Source of the DNA: CPC320 sp002684375
Lineage (GTDB): Bacteria; Pseudomonadota; Alphaproteobacteria; Rhodobacterales; Rhodobacteraceae
Assembly: GCA_965662545.1 (NCBI GenBank)
Contig: CBFIHZ010000006.1
Span: 1 to 64,000, forward strand
Direction: 5' to 3'
DNA length: 64,000 nucleotides
Numbering within the stretch: the stretch's first letter is position 1; every line of letters begins with the position of its first letter. Shown piece by piece: positions 26,668-36,793 of the stretch. The notes below the pieces were generated by a model. The model searched no databases. It was not told the origin of the DNA and saw only the letters and a program-made list of their open reading frames with translations. The translations under genes and the position numbers were made by a program.

Positions 26668-27438
26668 ATGGCTACTGATATTACATTAAAATTAGACCAA
26701 GTGATTAGACTGCTACAACAAACCCTCCTCGCGCAGCAGATGAATATGCTCTCGGATCAACGGATTTTGAGTTTCAACGTCAATGGTGAAACCATCCACA
26801 TGGCACTTCCCGATGCGCAATGTGATTTTATTCAAAGAATTATCATCCAGACACATCACTTCTTCGAAGCCGCTCTACTTTCACAGGTCGCAAAAATGGG
26901 ATTGATCAAGCACGATACGGTCGTGTGTGATATCGGTGCCAATATTGGCAATCACTCGGTCTATTTTGGGCGTATCTTAGGTGCGCAGACAGTTGTGTCC
27001 TGTGAACCTCAAGCACATGCCTATAATACTTTGCAACAGAACCTCGAACTGAACAGTTTGACCACCGAAAACGCCTTCAACGTCATGCTTGGCAGCACTT
27101 CAGGCCGCGGCGAAGTCACGCATTTTGAATCTATAAATCACGGGGCAACAAGGCTAAGAAGCAGTGCTGACGGTCCGATTGCGATGGTGACATTGGATGA
27201 ATTGACCGCCTCATATGGCACCGTTGGGTTTTTGAAGCTAGATGTGGAAGGCTTTGAGGCCGCGGTGCTTGCCGGCGCAGAGCGGGTCCTGTCCAAGGAC
27301 CGCCCCGCAATCTGGGTAGAGCTTACGGTTCAGCACGGAGACGAGAACGTCGCGGCAACACGTTCAATCTTAGAGGCTCACGGCTATATACAACAGCGCA
27401 AAATATCAAACACTGATTTCATATATTTACCAAAATAA
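26668..27438 (+). CDS. FkbM family methyltransferase
   Basis: A 256-residue SAM-dependent methyltransferase. VCDIGANIGNHSVYF (about 90-104) is motif I, VSCEPQAHAYNTLQQNL (about 111-127) binds the SAM ribose, and FLKLDVEGFEAAVLAGAE (about 190-207) is the FkbM-specific C-terminal motif. The first 80 residues include an amphipathic coiled-coil-like stretch (LKLDQVIRLLQQTLLAQQ). ATG at 26668 follows GAAAGAAGG; an upstream TTG/ATG frame start at 26635 is less likely. It is flanked by AT-rich DNA and has no glycan or secondary-metabolite partner nearby, so its O-methyl acceptor is unknown and it may be a later insertion. Confidence 0.85.
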   Translation: MATDITLKLDQVIRLLQQTLLAQQMNMLSDQRILSFNVNGETIHMALPDAQCDFIQRIIIQTHHFFEAALLSQVAKMGLIKHDTVVCDIGANIGNHSVYFGRILGAQTVVSCEPQAHAYNTLQQNLELNSLTTENAFNVMLGSTSGRGEVTHFESINHGATRLRSSADGPIAMVTLDELTASYGTVGFLKLDVEGFEAAVLAGAERVLSKDRPAIWVELTVQHGDENVAATRSILEAHGYIQQRKISNTDFIYLPK

Positions 27439-27746
27439 CAACCTGAGACGGCAAAGATATTATTTGGGTGCGCCCATTGCTCTCCGGTCCTCACGCATCA
27501 AAATCAAACGAACTTGTCCCTTATTCTGATGGGTCTAACCTCGCTGCAACCCGTCAAAGCGCGTCGCGTTAACGTAACTTTCAGCCTTGTGTATTTATAT
27601 AATACTCTAAGCGCTGCTGCACAAACGCCTGACAAAAGGCGGATACACCTCTCGGCAGTTTAAACCCTACCACTTCGGGCTTTGTTACCGTCTTTGTTCG
27701 GCACATTCGGCCCTTACCGGCAGATATGATTGCGAAAGGCATAGCA
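27439..27746. other. Gap upstream of small secreted protein
   Basis: This 308-base stretch has no gene I can support. It contains a TATAAT at about 27598-27603 in an AT-rich patch with no good -35 box and a short hairpin CGCCT/AGGCG at 27626-27641. Confidence 0.4.
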
Positions 27747-28073
27747 ATGAAACTCATTCTCTCCCTACTCCTTATCGGAGTAAGCTTGTTTTGGAACGGC
27801 ATTTCCAAGGCAGACGCACAAACCGTTCGTAGACCACAAAATTGTGCACCCCGAGACGCCGTACTAAATCGCCTCGCAAAAAGTTATGGTGAAATTCAAC
27901 AATCTCAGGGCTTAGGGGCAAACAATGCGATTATCGAAGTTTTTGCATCCGACACAACAGGTTCTTGGACAATCACCGTTACAATGCCATCTGGCTTGAC
28001 CTGTCTGGTTGCCAGTGGACAGGCGTTTGAAAGCCTCACCAAGACTCAACCACCCACTGGCGATGATACCTGA
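27747..28073 (+). CDS. Small secreted protein of unknown function
   Basis: A 108-residue protein with a signal peptide of about 24 residues (MKLILSLLLIGVSLFWNGIS then KADA). The mature part reads CAPRDAVLNRLAKSYGE, GLGANNAIIEVFAS and GSWTITVTMPSGLTCLVASG, a pattern I know from a conserved Rhodobacteraceae family of unknown function; two cysteines about 66 residues apart could form a disulfide. ATG at 27747 is preferred to 27726 because it puts the signal at the very start. It converges on a TauE-type exporter gene. Confidence 0.75.
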   Translation: MKLILSLLLIGVSLFWNGISKADAQTVRRPQNCAPRDAVLNRLAKSYGEIQQSQGLGANNAIIEVFASDTTGSWTITVTMPSGLTCLVASGQAFESLTKTQPPTGDDT

Positions 28074-28086
28074 AGCAAGTTCTTAA

Positions 28087-28863
28087 CTATGTCCCAGCTT
28101 GGGTGAGCCCTGAAAGCCCATCATAAATCAACTTAATCCCAGTGAGAGAGAGCAAAACAAACGCCAGTCTGAAAAATAACTTTTCAGGAATAAGTCTGTG
28201 CGCGTATACCCCGAAATAGGCACCAACCAGAGCAAAAGGGGCAAGCAAAATCGCCGCAAGACCAGAATTCAGCGACATCATACCAAGCCAAGAATAGCAG
28301 AAAAACTTAACGATATTAAGTACCCAGAACACCAACACGGTGGTCGCTTGATATTGCGTTTTTCGGGTTGGTCGCGACAGCAGGAAAATCGCCGCCGGTG
28401 GCCCACCGGCATGCGCCACAAAACTGGTAAAGCCTGCAACGGATCCCAACAACACCCCGATCCAGTCAGGCCAATGCGGCTTGTGATCCCCTGCTAAAAT
28501 ATGGGTTGGCAGAATCGACCATAACACAAAAACCAGGCTAACAGCTCCGATCATCAGTCGAAAAATATCGGCGTCTACAACCTGAAACAACAGCGCCCCG
28601 AGGGCTATTCCAGGAACGCCCCCCACAATAAGGACCTTGGCGTCTGCAAAACTCCAGGCGCCCCAATAGGGCCTGAGCGTGACCAAATCGATCAGCATAA
28701 GCAACGGCAGCATGATGGCCAAAGCTTCGCCAGGTTCCATTACCAAAGCCAGAATCGCTGCTGACACAAACGCAACACCAGAGCCAAATCCCCCCTTGGA
28801 AATACCTGCAAAAACCACTGCGGGTGCCGCAATTAAAAAAAATTCTAGATTAAATTGCTGCAT
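28087..28863 (-). CDS. TauE/SafE family sulfite exporter-like permease
   Basis: A 258-residue membrane protein with about eight helices. AGISKGGFGSGVAFV (about 18-32) and LGSVAGFTSFVAHAGGPPAAIF (about 133-154, glycine-rich) are the two repeat motifs of the family. It differs from the TauE at 7428 in being shorter and lacking a TIGR02186 partner, and belongs to the subgroup with the FAHAGGPP loop. Substrate unknown; it stands alone, divergent from mdh. Confidence 0.85.
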   Translation of the reverse strand: MQQFNLEFFLIAAPAVVFAGISKGGFGSGVAFVSAAILALVMEPGEALAIMLPLLMLIDLVTLRPYWGAWSFADAKVLIVGGVPGIALGALLFQVVDADIFRLMIGAVSLVFVLWSILPTHILAGDHKPHWPDWIGVLLGSVAGFTSFVAHAGGPPAAIFLLSRPTRKTQYQATTVLVFWVLNIVKFFCYSWLGMMSLNSGLAAILLAPFALVGAYFGVYAHRLIPEKLFFRLAFVLLSLTGIKLIYDGLSGLTQAGT

Positions 28864-28865
28864 GA

Positions 28866-29984
<1,119 letters not shown>

Positions 29985-29999
29985 ACCATTTCAAATTTA

Positions 30000-30024
30000 T
30001 CGAAAGCCGGAGGCCGGCTTTCGA
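30000..30024. terminator. Strong hairpin after mdh
   Basis: TCGAAAGCCGG at 30000-30010 pairs perfectly with CCGGCTTTCGA at 30014-30024 around a three-base loop. The following sequence is AT-rich with a TTTTT run at 30040-30045 rather than directly after the stem. It lies 16 bases after the mdh stop and probably ends or stabilises that transcript. Confidence 0.6.
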
Positions 30025-30131
30025 ACTCAATATTTTGATGTTTTTCTTGAGACTGCAAGTTCGGATGCAGCCTTTTTACTCATATAAATTTTTACAGTGC
30101 ATTCTCAGGTATTTAGTTAGGAGATGAGAAA

Positions 30132-31352
30132 ATGCGTTTAACTTTAGCAGTATTACTTTATATTTTCATGGCTTTTAGCGCCTTTGGAAAAGGGAACCTG
30201 TCAACCTTAATAGCCGACAAAGGTCTGAGCCACGCCCTGCGCGACTTGCAGGCCATCCCCAAACCATCCGCAAACGAACATTTCGCAATCGCAGGCCTGA
30301 TCTTTCTGCACAGTATTGAAAAAAGCATGCAGCAGGCCTACGATATGGGACTGAACCTTGAGAATACAGACTTGCCTATTTTGGCCCTGCCAATTCCCCA
30401 CAATCCAGACCCCAGCAATTTTTCACCTGATATCATCGACAATATCTTTAGGCGGGTCCAGACAGATATGGATCAAGCGCGGCACAATCTTAAGTTCATC
30501 AATCCCTCAGATACCGTTTCAGTGCCGATTGATCTTGCTGATATCTGGTTTGATATCGACCAAAATGGCCAGCGCAGCGACTCGGAAGATATTTTACCCC
30601 TGCTTGAGCGGTCTATGGGTTGGAACGCCACCTCGCGACTGAAAGATCAAGCCGGCAACGCCAAGAGAGACTGGTCAGTGACGGTTGTATTTGATCTGGC
30701 AGATACTGCATGGCTGCACGCCTACACTCATTTTCTATCGGCCTTCAGCGACTTTTTGCTCGCATTTTCAACAACGGGCCCAATTACAGAAGTCATGACC
30801 GCTGCCGTGCAGTCACAACAATTACTATCTTTAAGGCAGGTAGATCGCTTTCAGATCGACAAATTTATTCCGATAATTGATATTCTTGCAGTATTTCTGT
30901 TGACCTTTGAGCAGACGCCTGACCCCGAATTAACCCGCTCAACCCAGCAGCATTTGTTGCAAATGGTTGCCCACAATCGGATTTTTTGGGCCCGCGCCGC
31001 AAAAGAGGCTGACGATAACCTGGAATGGATTCCCAATGCTAGGCAAACCTCGGCTCTTGGACTTGACTTGCCTCCCAACACAGGCGCGATTTGGTTGACA
31101 GTTCTGGCTGATCTCGAGGCCCTTGTAAAAGGGCAACTGCTGTTACCGCATTGGCGACTTGGTGATCGGGCCGGTGTAAACTTGGGGCTATACCTGCAGG
31201 ACCCCGGTCCCCTTGACGCGGTCAGGGTCCTTCAAGGGTCTGGGATAATGCCCTATGCACAAAAGGGAACAGTTTTTTTCAGCGACCGCTTGAAACGCTT
31301 TAACAGAACCTTCCGTCGAAACCCATTCAGCATGATGCTGTATTTGCAATAA
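30132..31352 (+). CDS. Secreted protein of unknown function with EF-hand-like loop
   Basis: A 406-residue protein with a signal peptide (MRLTLAVLLYIFMAFSAFG, cleavage about residue 19-20), so probably periplasmic. I do not recognise a named domain. Residues 141-152 read DIDQNGQRSDSE, which fits the 12-residue EF-hand calcium loop (D1, D3, N5, G6, S9, E12). The rest is mostly helical with no transmembrane segment after the signal. The C-terminal third contains LPHWRLGDRAGVNLG and RFNRTFRRNPFSMML. A gene of this size stands between mdh and sucC in relatives, as I recall. It starts 147 bases after mdh with AGGAGATG just before the ATG. It has its own likely terminator. Confidence 0.7.
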   Translation: MRLTLAVLLYIFMAFSAFGKGNLSTLIADKGLSHALRDLQAIPKPSANEHFAIAGLIFLHSIEKSMQQAYDMGLNLENTDLPILALPIPHNPDPSNFSPDIIDNIFRRVQTDMDQARHNLKFINPSDTVSVPIDLADIWFDIDQNGQRSDSEDILPLLERSMGWNATSRLKDQAGNAKRDWSVTVVFDLADTAWLHAYTHFLSAFSDFLLAFSTTGPITEVMTAAVQSQQLLSLRQVDRFQIDKFIPIIDILAVFLLTFEQTPDPELTRSTQQHLLQMVAHNRIFWARAAKEADDNLEWIPNARQTSALGLDLPPNTGAIWLTVLADLEALVKGQLLLPHWRLGDRAGVNLGLYLQDPGPLDAVRVLQGSGIMPYAQKGTVFFSDRLKRFNRTFRRNPFSMMLYLQ

Positions 31353-31494
31353 TCTCCAAAACAGCCTTTGCCCGAAGGGTATTTTGCAACTCTCGGAAAT
31401 CTTAAAACCGAACCGCCCGTTTAAGCCCGACAGCTTGGTGGGGGTTATTTAATTTGACCCGGAAATCCGCCACAGTGTCAGGCATGAACCTGCT

Positions 31495-31537
31495 TGGGGA
31501 CCCGCGCCAATGGCAGCAATGCCAACCCCACTTTTTT
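31495..31537 (+). terminator. Candidate terminator after the secreted-protein gene
   Basis: TGGGG (31495-31499) pairs with CCCCA (31526-31530) around an inner GGCA-GCAA-TGCC hairpin (31512-31523), followed by TTTTTT at 31532-31537. The outer stem is short, so the call is tentative. Confidence 0.35.
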
Positions 31538-31541
31538 GTTT

Positions 31542-31572
31542 TGTGATCACAGTCTAAAATTGCGTGATCACA
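31542..31572. promoter_or_regulatory. Paired TGTGATCACA operators before sucC
   Basis: TGTGATCACA at 31542-31551 and CGTGATCACA at 31563-31572 have GTGATCAC cores whose centres are exactly 21 bp apart. The outer flanks TT and AAA match the sdhC pair. The near edge is 108 bases before the sucC start, against 112 for sdhC. Confidence 0.75.
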
Positions 31573-31679
31573 AAATCATATAAATTTGCGCTTTTTAGAA
31601 AATCTTAGAAAAAACCGTTTAATCACCATGCATTGTTATGCTTAGACACCAGTAACCAAGAAGAGTTAGGATAATTTCC

Positions 31680-32873
31680 ATGAACATCCACGAGTATCAA
31701 GCCAAGAAGCTTCTCCAAAGCTATGGCGCCCCTGTTTCGGATGGGCGTATTGTTCTCAGATCAGAAGATGCAAAAACAGCTGCTGGCGAATTAGATGGCC
31801 CGCTTTGGGTGGTCAAAGCGCAGATTCACGCGGGTGGACGCGGCAAGGGCACTTTTAAGGAGCCAAAAGCGGGTGAGAAAGGCGGCGTTCGGATGGCGCG
31901 CTCTGTCACAGAGGCCGCCGAGGAAGCGAAAAAAATGCTTGGGCACACGCTGGTAACACATCAAACCGGCCCCAGCGGCAAGCAGGTAAACCGCGTCTAC
32001 ATTGAAGATGGCTCTGGGATTGAAACGGAATTATACTTGGCGCTGTTGGTTGACCGCCAGACATCACGCGTCTCGTTTGTCTGCTCAACCGAAGGCGGGA
32101 TGGACATCGAGCAGGTCGCCGCAGACACTCCGGACAAGATCCTGTCTTTCTCTATTGACCCTGCCACCGGATACCAAGGTTTTCATGGTCGCAGGATCGC
32201 ATTTATGCTGGGTCTCAAGGGTAAGCAGATAAAGCAATGTGTGGCCTTGATGGCAACACTGCATAAAATGTTCATCGAAAAAGACATGGAAATGCTTGAG
32301 ATAAACCCGCTGATCGTCACCGACACTGGTGAATTAAAATGTCTCGACGCCAAGATGAGTTTTGATAGCAATGCAACCTATCGGCACCCCGATATTGCAG
32401 AGTTGCGGGACGAAACCGAGGAAGATGCCAAAGAACTGGCCGCCTCCAAGCACGACCTGAACTATATCGCATTGGATGGAGAAATTGGCTGTATGGTCAA
32501 CGGCGCTGGTCTGGCTATGGCCACCATGGATATCATCAAACTCAAAGGTGCCGAGCCTGCGAACTTTCTTGATGTCGGTGGCGGTGCGACGAAAGAAAAA
32601 GTCACCGAAGCGTTCAAAATCATTACCTCTGACCCGAACGTGAAAGGCATTCTGGTCAATATTTTTGGCGGCATCATGCGTTGTGACGTTATTGCCGAAG
32701 GCGTGATCGCCGCAGTCACCGAAGTTGGCCTGAAAGTGCCGCTGGTGGTGCGCCTCGAGGGTACGAATGTTGACCGTGGCAAAGAGATTATAAACACCTC
32801 TGGTCTAGATGTCATTGCAGCCGACAACCTAAGCGATGCCGCAGAAAAAATCGTCAAAGCGGTGAAAGGATAA
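31680..32873 (+). CDS. sucC: Succinyl-CoA synthetase beta subunit
   Basis: A 397-residue subunit that binds nucleotide and grasps the alpha subunit; the complex makes succinate and ATP/GTP from succinyl-Co[20 protein letters not shown] is the classic start, [14 protein letters not shown] (about 43-56) is the ATP-grasp loop, LEINPLIV (about 206-213) holds the Mg ligands and [13 protein letters not shown] and [11 protein letters not shown] are the C-terminal signatures. It precedes sucD by three bases. Its promoter region carries the 21-bp-spaced palindrome pair. Confidence 0.97.
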   Translation: MNIHEYQAKKLLQSYGAPVSDGRIVLRSEDAKTAAGELDGPLWVVKAQIHAGGRGKGTFKEPKAGEKGGVRMARSVTEAAEEAKKMLGHTLVTHQTGPSGKQVNRVYIEDGSGIETELYLALLVDRQTSRVSFVCSTEGGMDIEQVAADTPDKILSFSIDPATGYQGFHGRRIAFMLGLKGKQIKQCVALMATLHKMFIEKDMEMLEINPLIVTDTGELKCLDAKMSFDSNATYRHPDIAELRDETEEDAKELAASKHDLNYIALDGEIGCMVNGAGLAMATMDIIKLKGAEPANFLDVGGGATKEKVTEAFKIITSDPNVKGILVNIFGGIMRCDVIAEGVIAAVTEVGLKVPLVVRLEGTNVDRGKEIINTSGLDVIAADNLSDAAEKIVKAVKG

Positions 32874-32876
32874 ATC

Positions 32877-33758
32877 ATGGCAGTCCTCGTCAACGAAAAT
32901 ACCAAAGTCATCTGTCAGGGATTTACCGGCAGTCAAGGCACGTTTCATTCCGAACAAGCGATCGCCTATGGCACTCAGATGGTCGGCGGTGTTACCCCCG
33001 GTAAAGGCGGCCAGACCCATCTGGATCTGCCCGTTTTCAATTCCGTACATGAAGCCAAGGACCGCACTGGAGCCAATGCCTCGGTAATCTATGTCCCACC
33101 GCCTTTTGCCGCCGATAGTGTCCTGGAAGCGATCGACGCCGAGATGGAGCTGATTGTCTGCATCACCGAAGGCATTCCAGTGCTGGACATGATGCGGGTG
33201 CAACGCGCCCTTGACGGTGCCTCAAGCCGCCTGATTGGTCCAAACTGCCCTGGTGTGATTACACCCGATGCCTGTAAGATTGGTATTATGCCCGGCCATA
33301 TTCACCAACGTGGATCTTGCGGGGTTGTCTCGCGCTCTGGCACGCTCACTTATGAGGCGGTCAAACAGACCTCCGACTTGGGCCTTGGTCAATCCTCGGC
33401 CGTAGGCATTGGTGGCGATCCAATCAAGGGCACCGAACATATAGATGTGCTTGAGATGTTTCTCGCAGACCCCGAAACCCAATCCATCATCATGATTGGC
33501 GAAATCGGCGGCTCGGCGGAAGAAGAAGCCGCAGCCTTTTTGGCCGACGAAAAGAAAAAGGGACGCTGGAAACCCACCGCCGGTTTTATCGCCGGCCGCA
33601 CGGCACCTCCGGGCCGTCGTATGGGGCATGCCGGGGCCATCGTTGCCGGTGGCAAAGGCGGTGCTGAGGATAAGATCGAGGCGATGCGTTCGGCTGGAAT
33701 CATTGTGGCAGACAGCCCTGCCGAACTGGGCGAAGCGGTTATGGCAGCCATCGGCTAA
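32877..33758 (+). CDS. sucD: Succinyl-CoA synthetase alpha subunit
   Basis: A 293-residue CoA-binding subunit. [19 protein letters not shown] (about 10-28) is the CoA loop, [10 protein letters not shown] the conserved mid segment and [13 protein letters not shown] (about 242-254) contains the phospho-histidine that carries the high-energy phosphate. It is co-transcribed with sucC and followed by sucA after 65 bases, which hold the sucA ribosome site GGAGAGAGAT. Confidence 0.97.
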   Translation: MAVLVNENTKVICQGFTGSQGTFHSEQAIAYGTQMVGGVTPGKGGQTHLDLPVFNSVHEAKDRTGANASVIYVPPPFAADSVLEAIDAEMELIVCITEGIPVLDMMRVQRALDGASSRLIGPNCPGVITPDACKIGIMPGHIHQRGSCGVVSRSGTLTYEAVKQTSDLGLGQSSAVGIGGDPIKGTEHIDVLEMFLADPETQSIIMIGEIGGSAEEEAAAFLADEKKKGRWKPTAGFIAGRTAPPGRRMGHAGAIVAGGKGGAEDKIEAMRSAGIIVADSPAELGEAVMAAIG

Positions 33759-33823
33759 CACCATACGCCGTGGGCACCTGAGCCTGCGGCACGTTACTTA
33801 CTTAAGCGTTTCTGGAGAGAGAT

Positions 33824-36790
33824 ATGACCGACCAATCCGCCAATGACCTGTTCCACGCCTCAAGCTTTATGCAGGGCCACAACGCGGAATATCTTGAACA
33901 ACTCTATGCCCGATATGCCAATGATCCAAACGCGGTAGATGCCGCTTGGCAAGAGTTTTTCCGCCAAATGGGCGACACAGACCTCGATGTTAAAAAAGAA
34001 GCCGCGGGCCCCTCATGGGCCCGCACCGACTGGCCCCCCGTGCCCAGCGATGAATTGACCAGCGCATTAGACGGTCAATGGCCAGCCCCCCCTCCTGCAG
34101 AAAGCAAACAGGTGGGCGTAAAAATCGCTGCCAAAGCCGAAGAACAGGGCATAGAAGTCACTAACGGCGCAATCCAGCGCGCAGTCCTTGACAGCATCCG
34201 GGCCCTGATGATCATTCGGGCGCACCGCATTCGCGGCCATCTGGCAGCAGATCTTGACCCACTGGGGCTGCGCGAGGAAACCGCCCGCCCCGAGTTGGAT
34301 CCAAAAACATATGGCTTTACCGACGCCGATCTTGACCGGCCGATTTTCATCGATAACGTTTTGGGGCTGGAAATTGCTTCAATGCGGCAGATTATCGAAA
34401 TTCTCAAACGCACGTATTGCGGCACATTCGCCCTGCAATACATGCATATTTCAGACCCTGAACAATCAAGCTGGCTGAAAGAGCGCATCGAAGGCTATGG
34501 CAAGGAAATCCAGTTCACCCGCGAGGGACGCAAAGCGATCCTGAACAAAATGGTCGAAGCCGAGGGCTTTGAGAAGTTCCTGCATGTCAAATACATGGGC
34601 ACCAAACGCTTTGGTCTGGATGGCGGCGAGAGTCTGATCCCCGCGATGGAACAGATCATCAAGCGCGGCGGCGCGCTTGGTGTGCGCGATATTGTCATCG
34701 GCATGCCCCATCGCGGACGGCTCAGCGTTTTGGCGAATGTGATGGGCAAACCCTATCCGGCGATTTTCAACGAATTTCAGGGCGGCAGCTTTAAGCCCGA
34801 CGATGTAGACGGCTCGGGCGATGTGAAATACCATCTCGGGGCCTCGTCCGACCGCGAATTCGACGGCAATACCGTGCATTTGTCACTGACCGCAAACCCC
34901 AGCCACCTCGAGGCTGTCAATCCGGTGGTGCTGGGCAAGGTCCGGGCCAAACAAGAACAGTTAGGCGATAAAGACCGCTCTCAGGTTTTGCCAATTTTGC
35001 TGCACGGTGATGCCGCCTTTGCAGGGCAGGGCGTGGTTGCAGAATGCTTTGGCCTGTCGGGACTGGTTGGCCATAAAACCGGTGGAACGATGCATATTGT
35101 GGTCAACAACCAGATCGGATTTACCACAGCACCACATTTCAGCCGCTCCAGTCCCTATCCCACTGACATCGCCCTGATGGTTGAAGCGCCAATTTTCCAC
35201 GTCAATGGAGATGACCCAGAGGCGGTTGTGCACGCCGCCAAAGTGGCCACGGAATTCCGCCAGAAATTCCACCGCGATGTGGTGCTTGACATCATCTGCT
35301 ACCGGCGTTTTGGACATAACGAAGGCGATGAGCCGATGTTCACCAATCCGCTGATGTATACCAAAATAAAACGCCATAAGACTACACTCAGCCTTTACAC
35401 CGAACGTCTGGTCAAAGATGGCCTGATCCCAGAGGGCGAAATCGAAGATCTCAAAGCGGCGTTTCAGGCCAGAATGAGCGAAGAATTTGAGGCCGGGAAA
35501 GACTATAAGCCCAATAAGGCCGACTGGCTGGACGGCCGATGGTCGCATCTCGATCGCCGCAAAGAAGACTATCAACGCGGCCAGACCGCAATCGCCACCG
35601 AGACATTTGACCAAATTGGCACAGCACTGACAACGGCCCCAAGCGGCTATGCATTGCACAAAACCGTGGCCCGCTTGTTGGCCAATAAAAAGACGATGTT
35701 TGACAATGCAAAAGGCATTGATTGGGCCACCGCTGAGGCTCTGGCCTTTGGCTCGTTGTTGACCGAGGGTTATAAAGTAAGACTGGCCGGTCAGGACAGT
35801 ACCCGCGGGACATTCAGCCAACGCCATTCGGGGTTGATCGATCAAAACACCGAAGAGCGCTATTATCCCCTGAACCACATCCGCGAGGGTCAGGCGCAAT
35901 ATGAGGTCATCGATTCGATGCTGTCGGAATATGCCGTTTTGGGCTTTGAATATGGCTATTCACTGGCCGAGCCCAATGCGTTGACCTTGTGGGAGGCACA
36001 GTTCGGCGATTTTGCCAACGGCGCCCAGATCATGTTCGATCAGTTCATAAGTTCCGGTGAAAGCAAATGGTTGCGTATGTCGGGGCTGGTTGTCCTGCTA
36101 CCGCACGGGTTTGAGGGTCAAGGCCCTGAACACAGCTCGGCCCGGTTAGAGCGGTTTTTACAGATGTGCGGACAAGACAACTGGATCATCGCCAATTGTT
36201 CAACGCCCGCAAACTATTTCCATATTCTGCGGCGGCAGCTGCACCGAAGCTATCGCAAACCGCTGATATTGATGACGCCAAAATCGCTCCTACGCAATAA
36301 AATGGCAGTTTCGACAGCCGGTGAATTTACCACCGGATCCAGTTTCCACCGCGTCCTTTGGGATGACGCACAACAAGGAAATTCCGACACTGCACTGGTC
36401 GCTGATGACAAGATCAAACGCGTCGTGATGTGTTCGGGCAAGGTCTATTACGACCTGCTGGAAGAACGTGACAAACGTGGCATAACCGATGTCTATTTGC
36501 TACGTTTCGAACAATTTTATCCATTCCCCGCGCTGTCGGCCGTGAAAGAACTGACGCGGTTTACGCAGGCCGAAATGGTCTGGTGCCAGGAAGAGCCCAA
36601 GAACCAAGGTGGCTGGAATTTTATGGAGCCTAATTTGGAATGGGTTCTCGGCCGTATCAAAGCCACCCATAGTCGTCCGGTTTTTGCGGGCCGCTCCGCC
36701 AGCGCCTCGCCAGCTACAGGGCTGGCCTCACAGCACAAAACACAACAAGAAGCCTTGATCAATCAGGCGCTGACCATTGAAGGGAACTAA
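33824..36790 (+). CDS. sucA: 2-oxoglutarate dehydrogenase E1 component
   Basis: A 988-residue thiamin-diphosphate enzyme that decarboxylates 2-oxoglutarate and passes the succinyl group to lipoate on SucB. The N-terminal FMQGHNAEYLEQLYARY helix is the E2-contact segment, GMPHRGRLSVLANVMGK (about 296-312) binds cofactor, HGDAAFAGQGVVAE and VNNQIGFTT lie in the TPP domain and LLPHGFEGQGPEHSSAR is a transketolase-like catalytic stretch. The C-terminal WCQEEPKNQGGW is also diagnostic. Length is normal. sucB starts three bases downstream. Confidence 0.97.
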   Translation: MTDQSANDLFHASSFMQGHNAEYLEQLYARYANDPNAVDAAWQEFFRQMGDTDLDVKKEAAGPSWARTDWPPVPSDELTSALDGQWPAPPPAESKQVGVKIAAKAEEQGIEVTNGAIQRAVLDSIRALMIIRAHRIRGHLAADLDPLGLREETARPELDPKTYGFTDADLDRPIFIDNVLGLEIASMRQIIEILKRTYCGTFALQYMHISDPEQSSWLKERIEGYGKEIQFTREGRKAILNKMVEAEGFEKFLHVKYMGTKRFGLDGGESLIPAMEQIIKRGGALGVRDIVIGMPHRGRLSVLANVMGKPYPAIFNEFQGGSFKPDDVDGSGDVKYHLGASSDREFDGNTVHLSLTANPSHLEAVNPVVLGKVRAKQEQLGDKDRSQVLPILLHGDAAFAGQGVVAECFGLSGLVGHKTGGTMHIVVNNQIGFTTAPHFSRSSPYPTDIALMVEAPIFHVNGDDPEAVVHAAKVATEFRQKFHRDVVLDIICYRRFGHNEGDEPMFTNPLMYTKIKRHKTTLSLYTERLVKDGLIPEGEIEDLKAAFQARMSEEFEAGKDYKPNKADWLDGRWSHLDRRKEDYQRGQTAIATETFDQIGTALTTAPSGYALHKTVARLLANKKTMFDNAKGIDWATAEALAFGSLLTEGYKVRLAGQDSTRGTFSQRHSGLIDQNTEERYYPLNHIREGQAQYEVIDSMLSEYAVLGFEYGYSLAEPNALTLWEAQFGDFANGAQIMFDQFISSGESKWLRMSGLVVLLPHGFEGQGPEHSSARLERFLQMCGQDNWIIANCSTPANYFHILRRQLHRSYRKPLILMTPKSLLRNKMAVSTAGEFTTGSSFHRVLWDDAQQGNSDTALVADDKIKRVVMCSGKVYYDLLEERDKRGITDVYLLRFEQFYPFPALSAVKELTRFTQAEMVWCQEEPKNQGGWNFMEPNLEWVLGRIKATHSRPVFAGRSASASPATGLASQHKTQQEALINQALTIEGN

Positions 36791-36793
36791 TCC

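Larger units (their letters stand above)
31353..31679. other. Regulatory gap upstream of sucC
   Basis: This 327-base gap has no supported gene. It holds a candidate terminator at 31495-31537, the paired TGTGATCACA operators and an AT-rich leader to sucC with AGAGTTAGGA before the start. Confidence 0.6.

Noticed and set aside
34961..35899. Long minus-strand frame (312 codons) inside sucA
   Set aside because: Entirely antisense to a well-conserved TPP domain; composition is that of a shadow frame.
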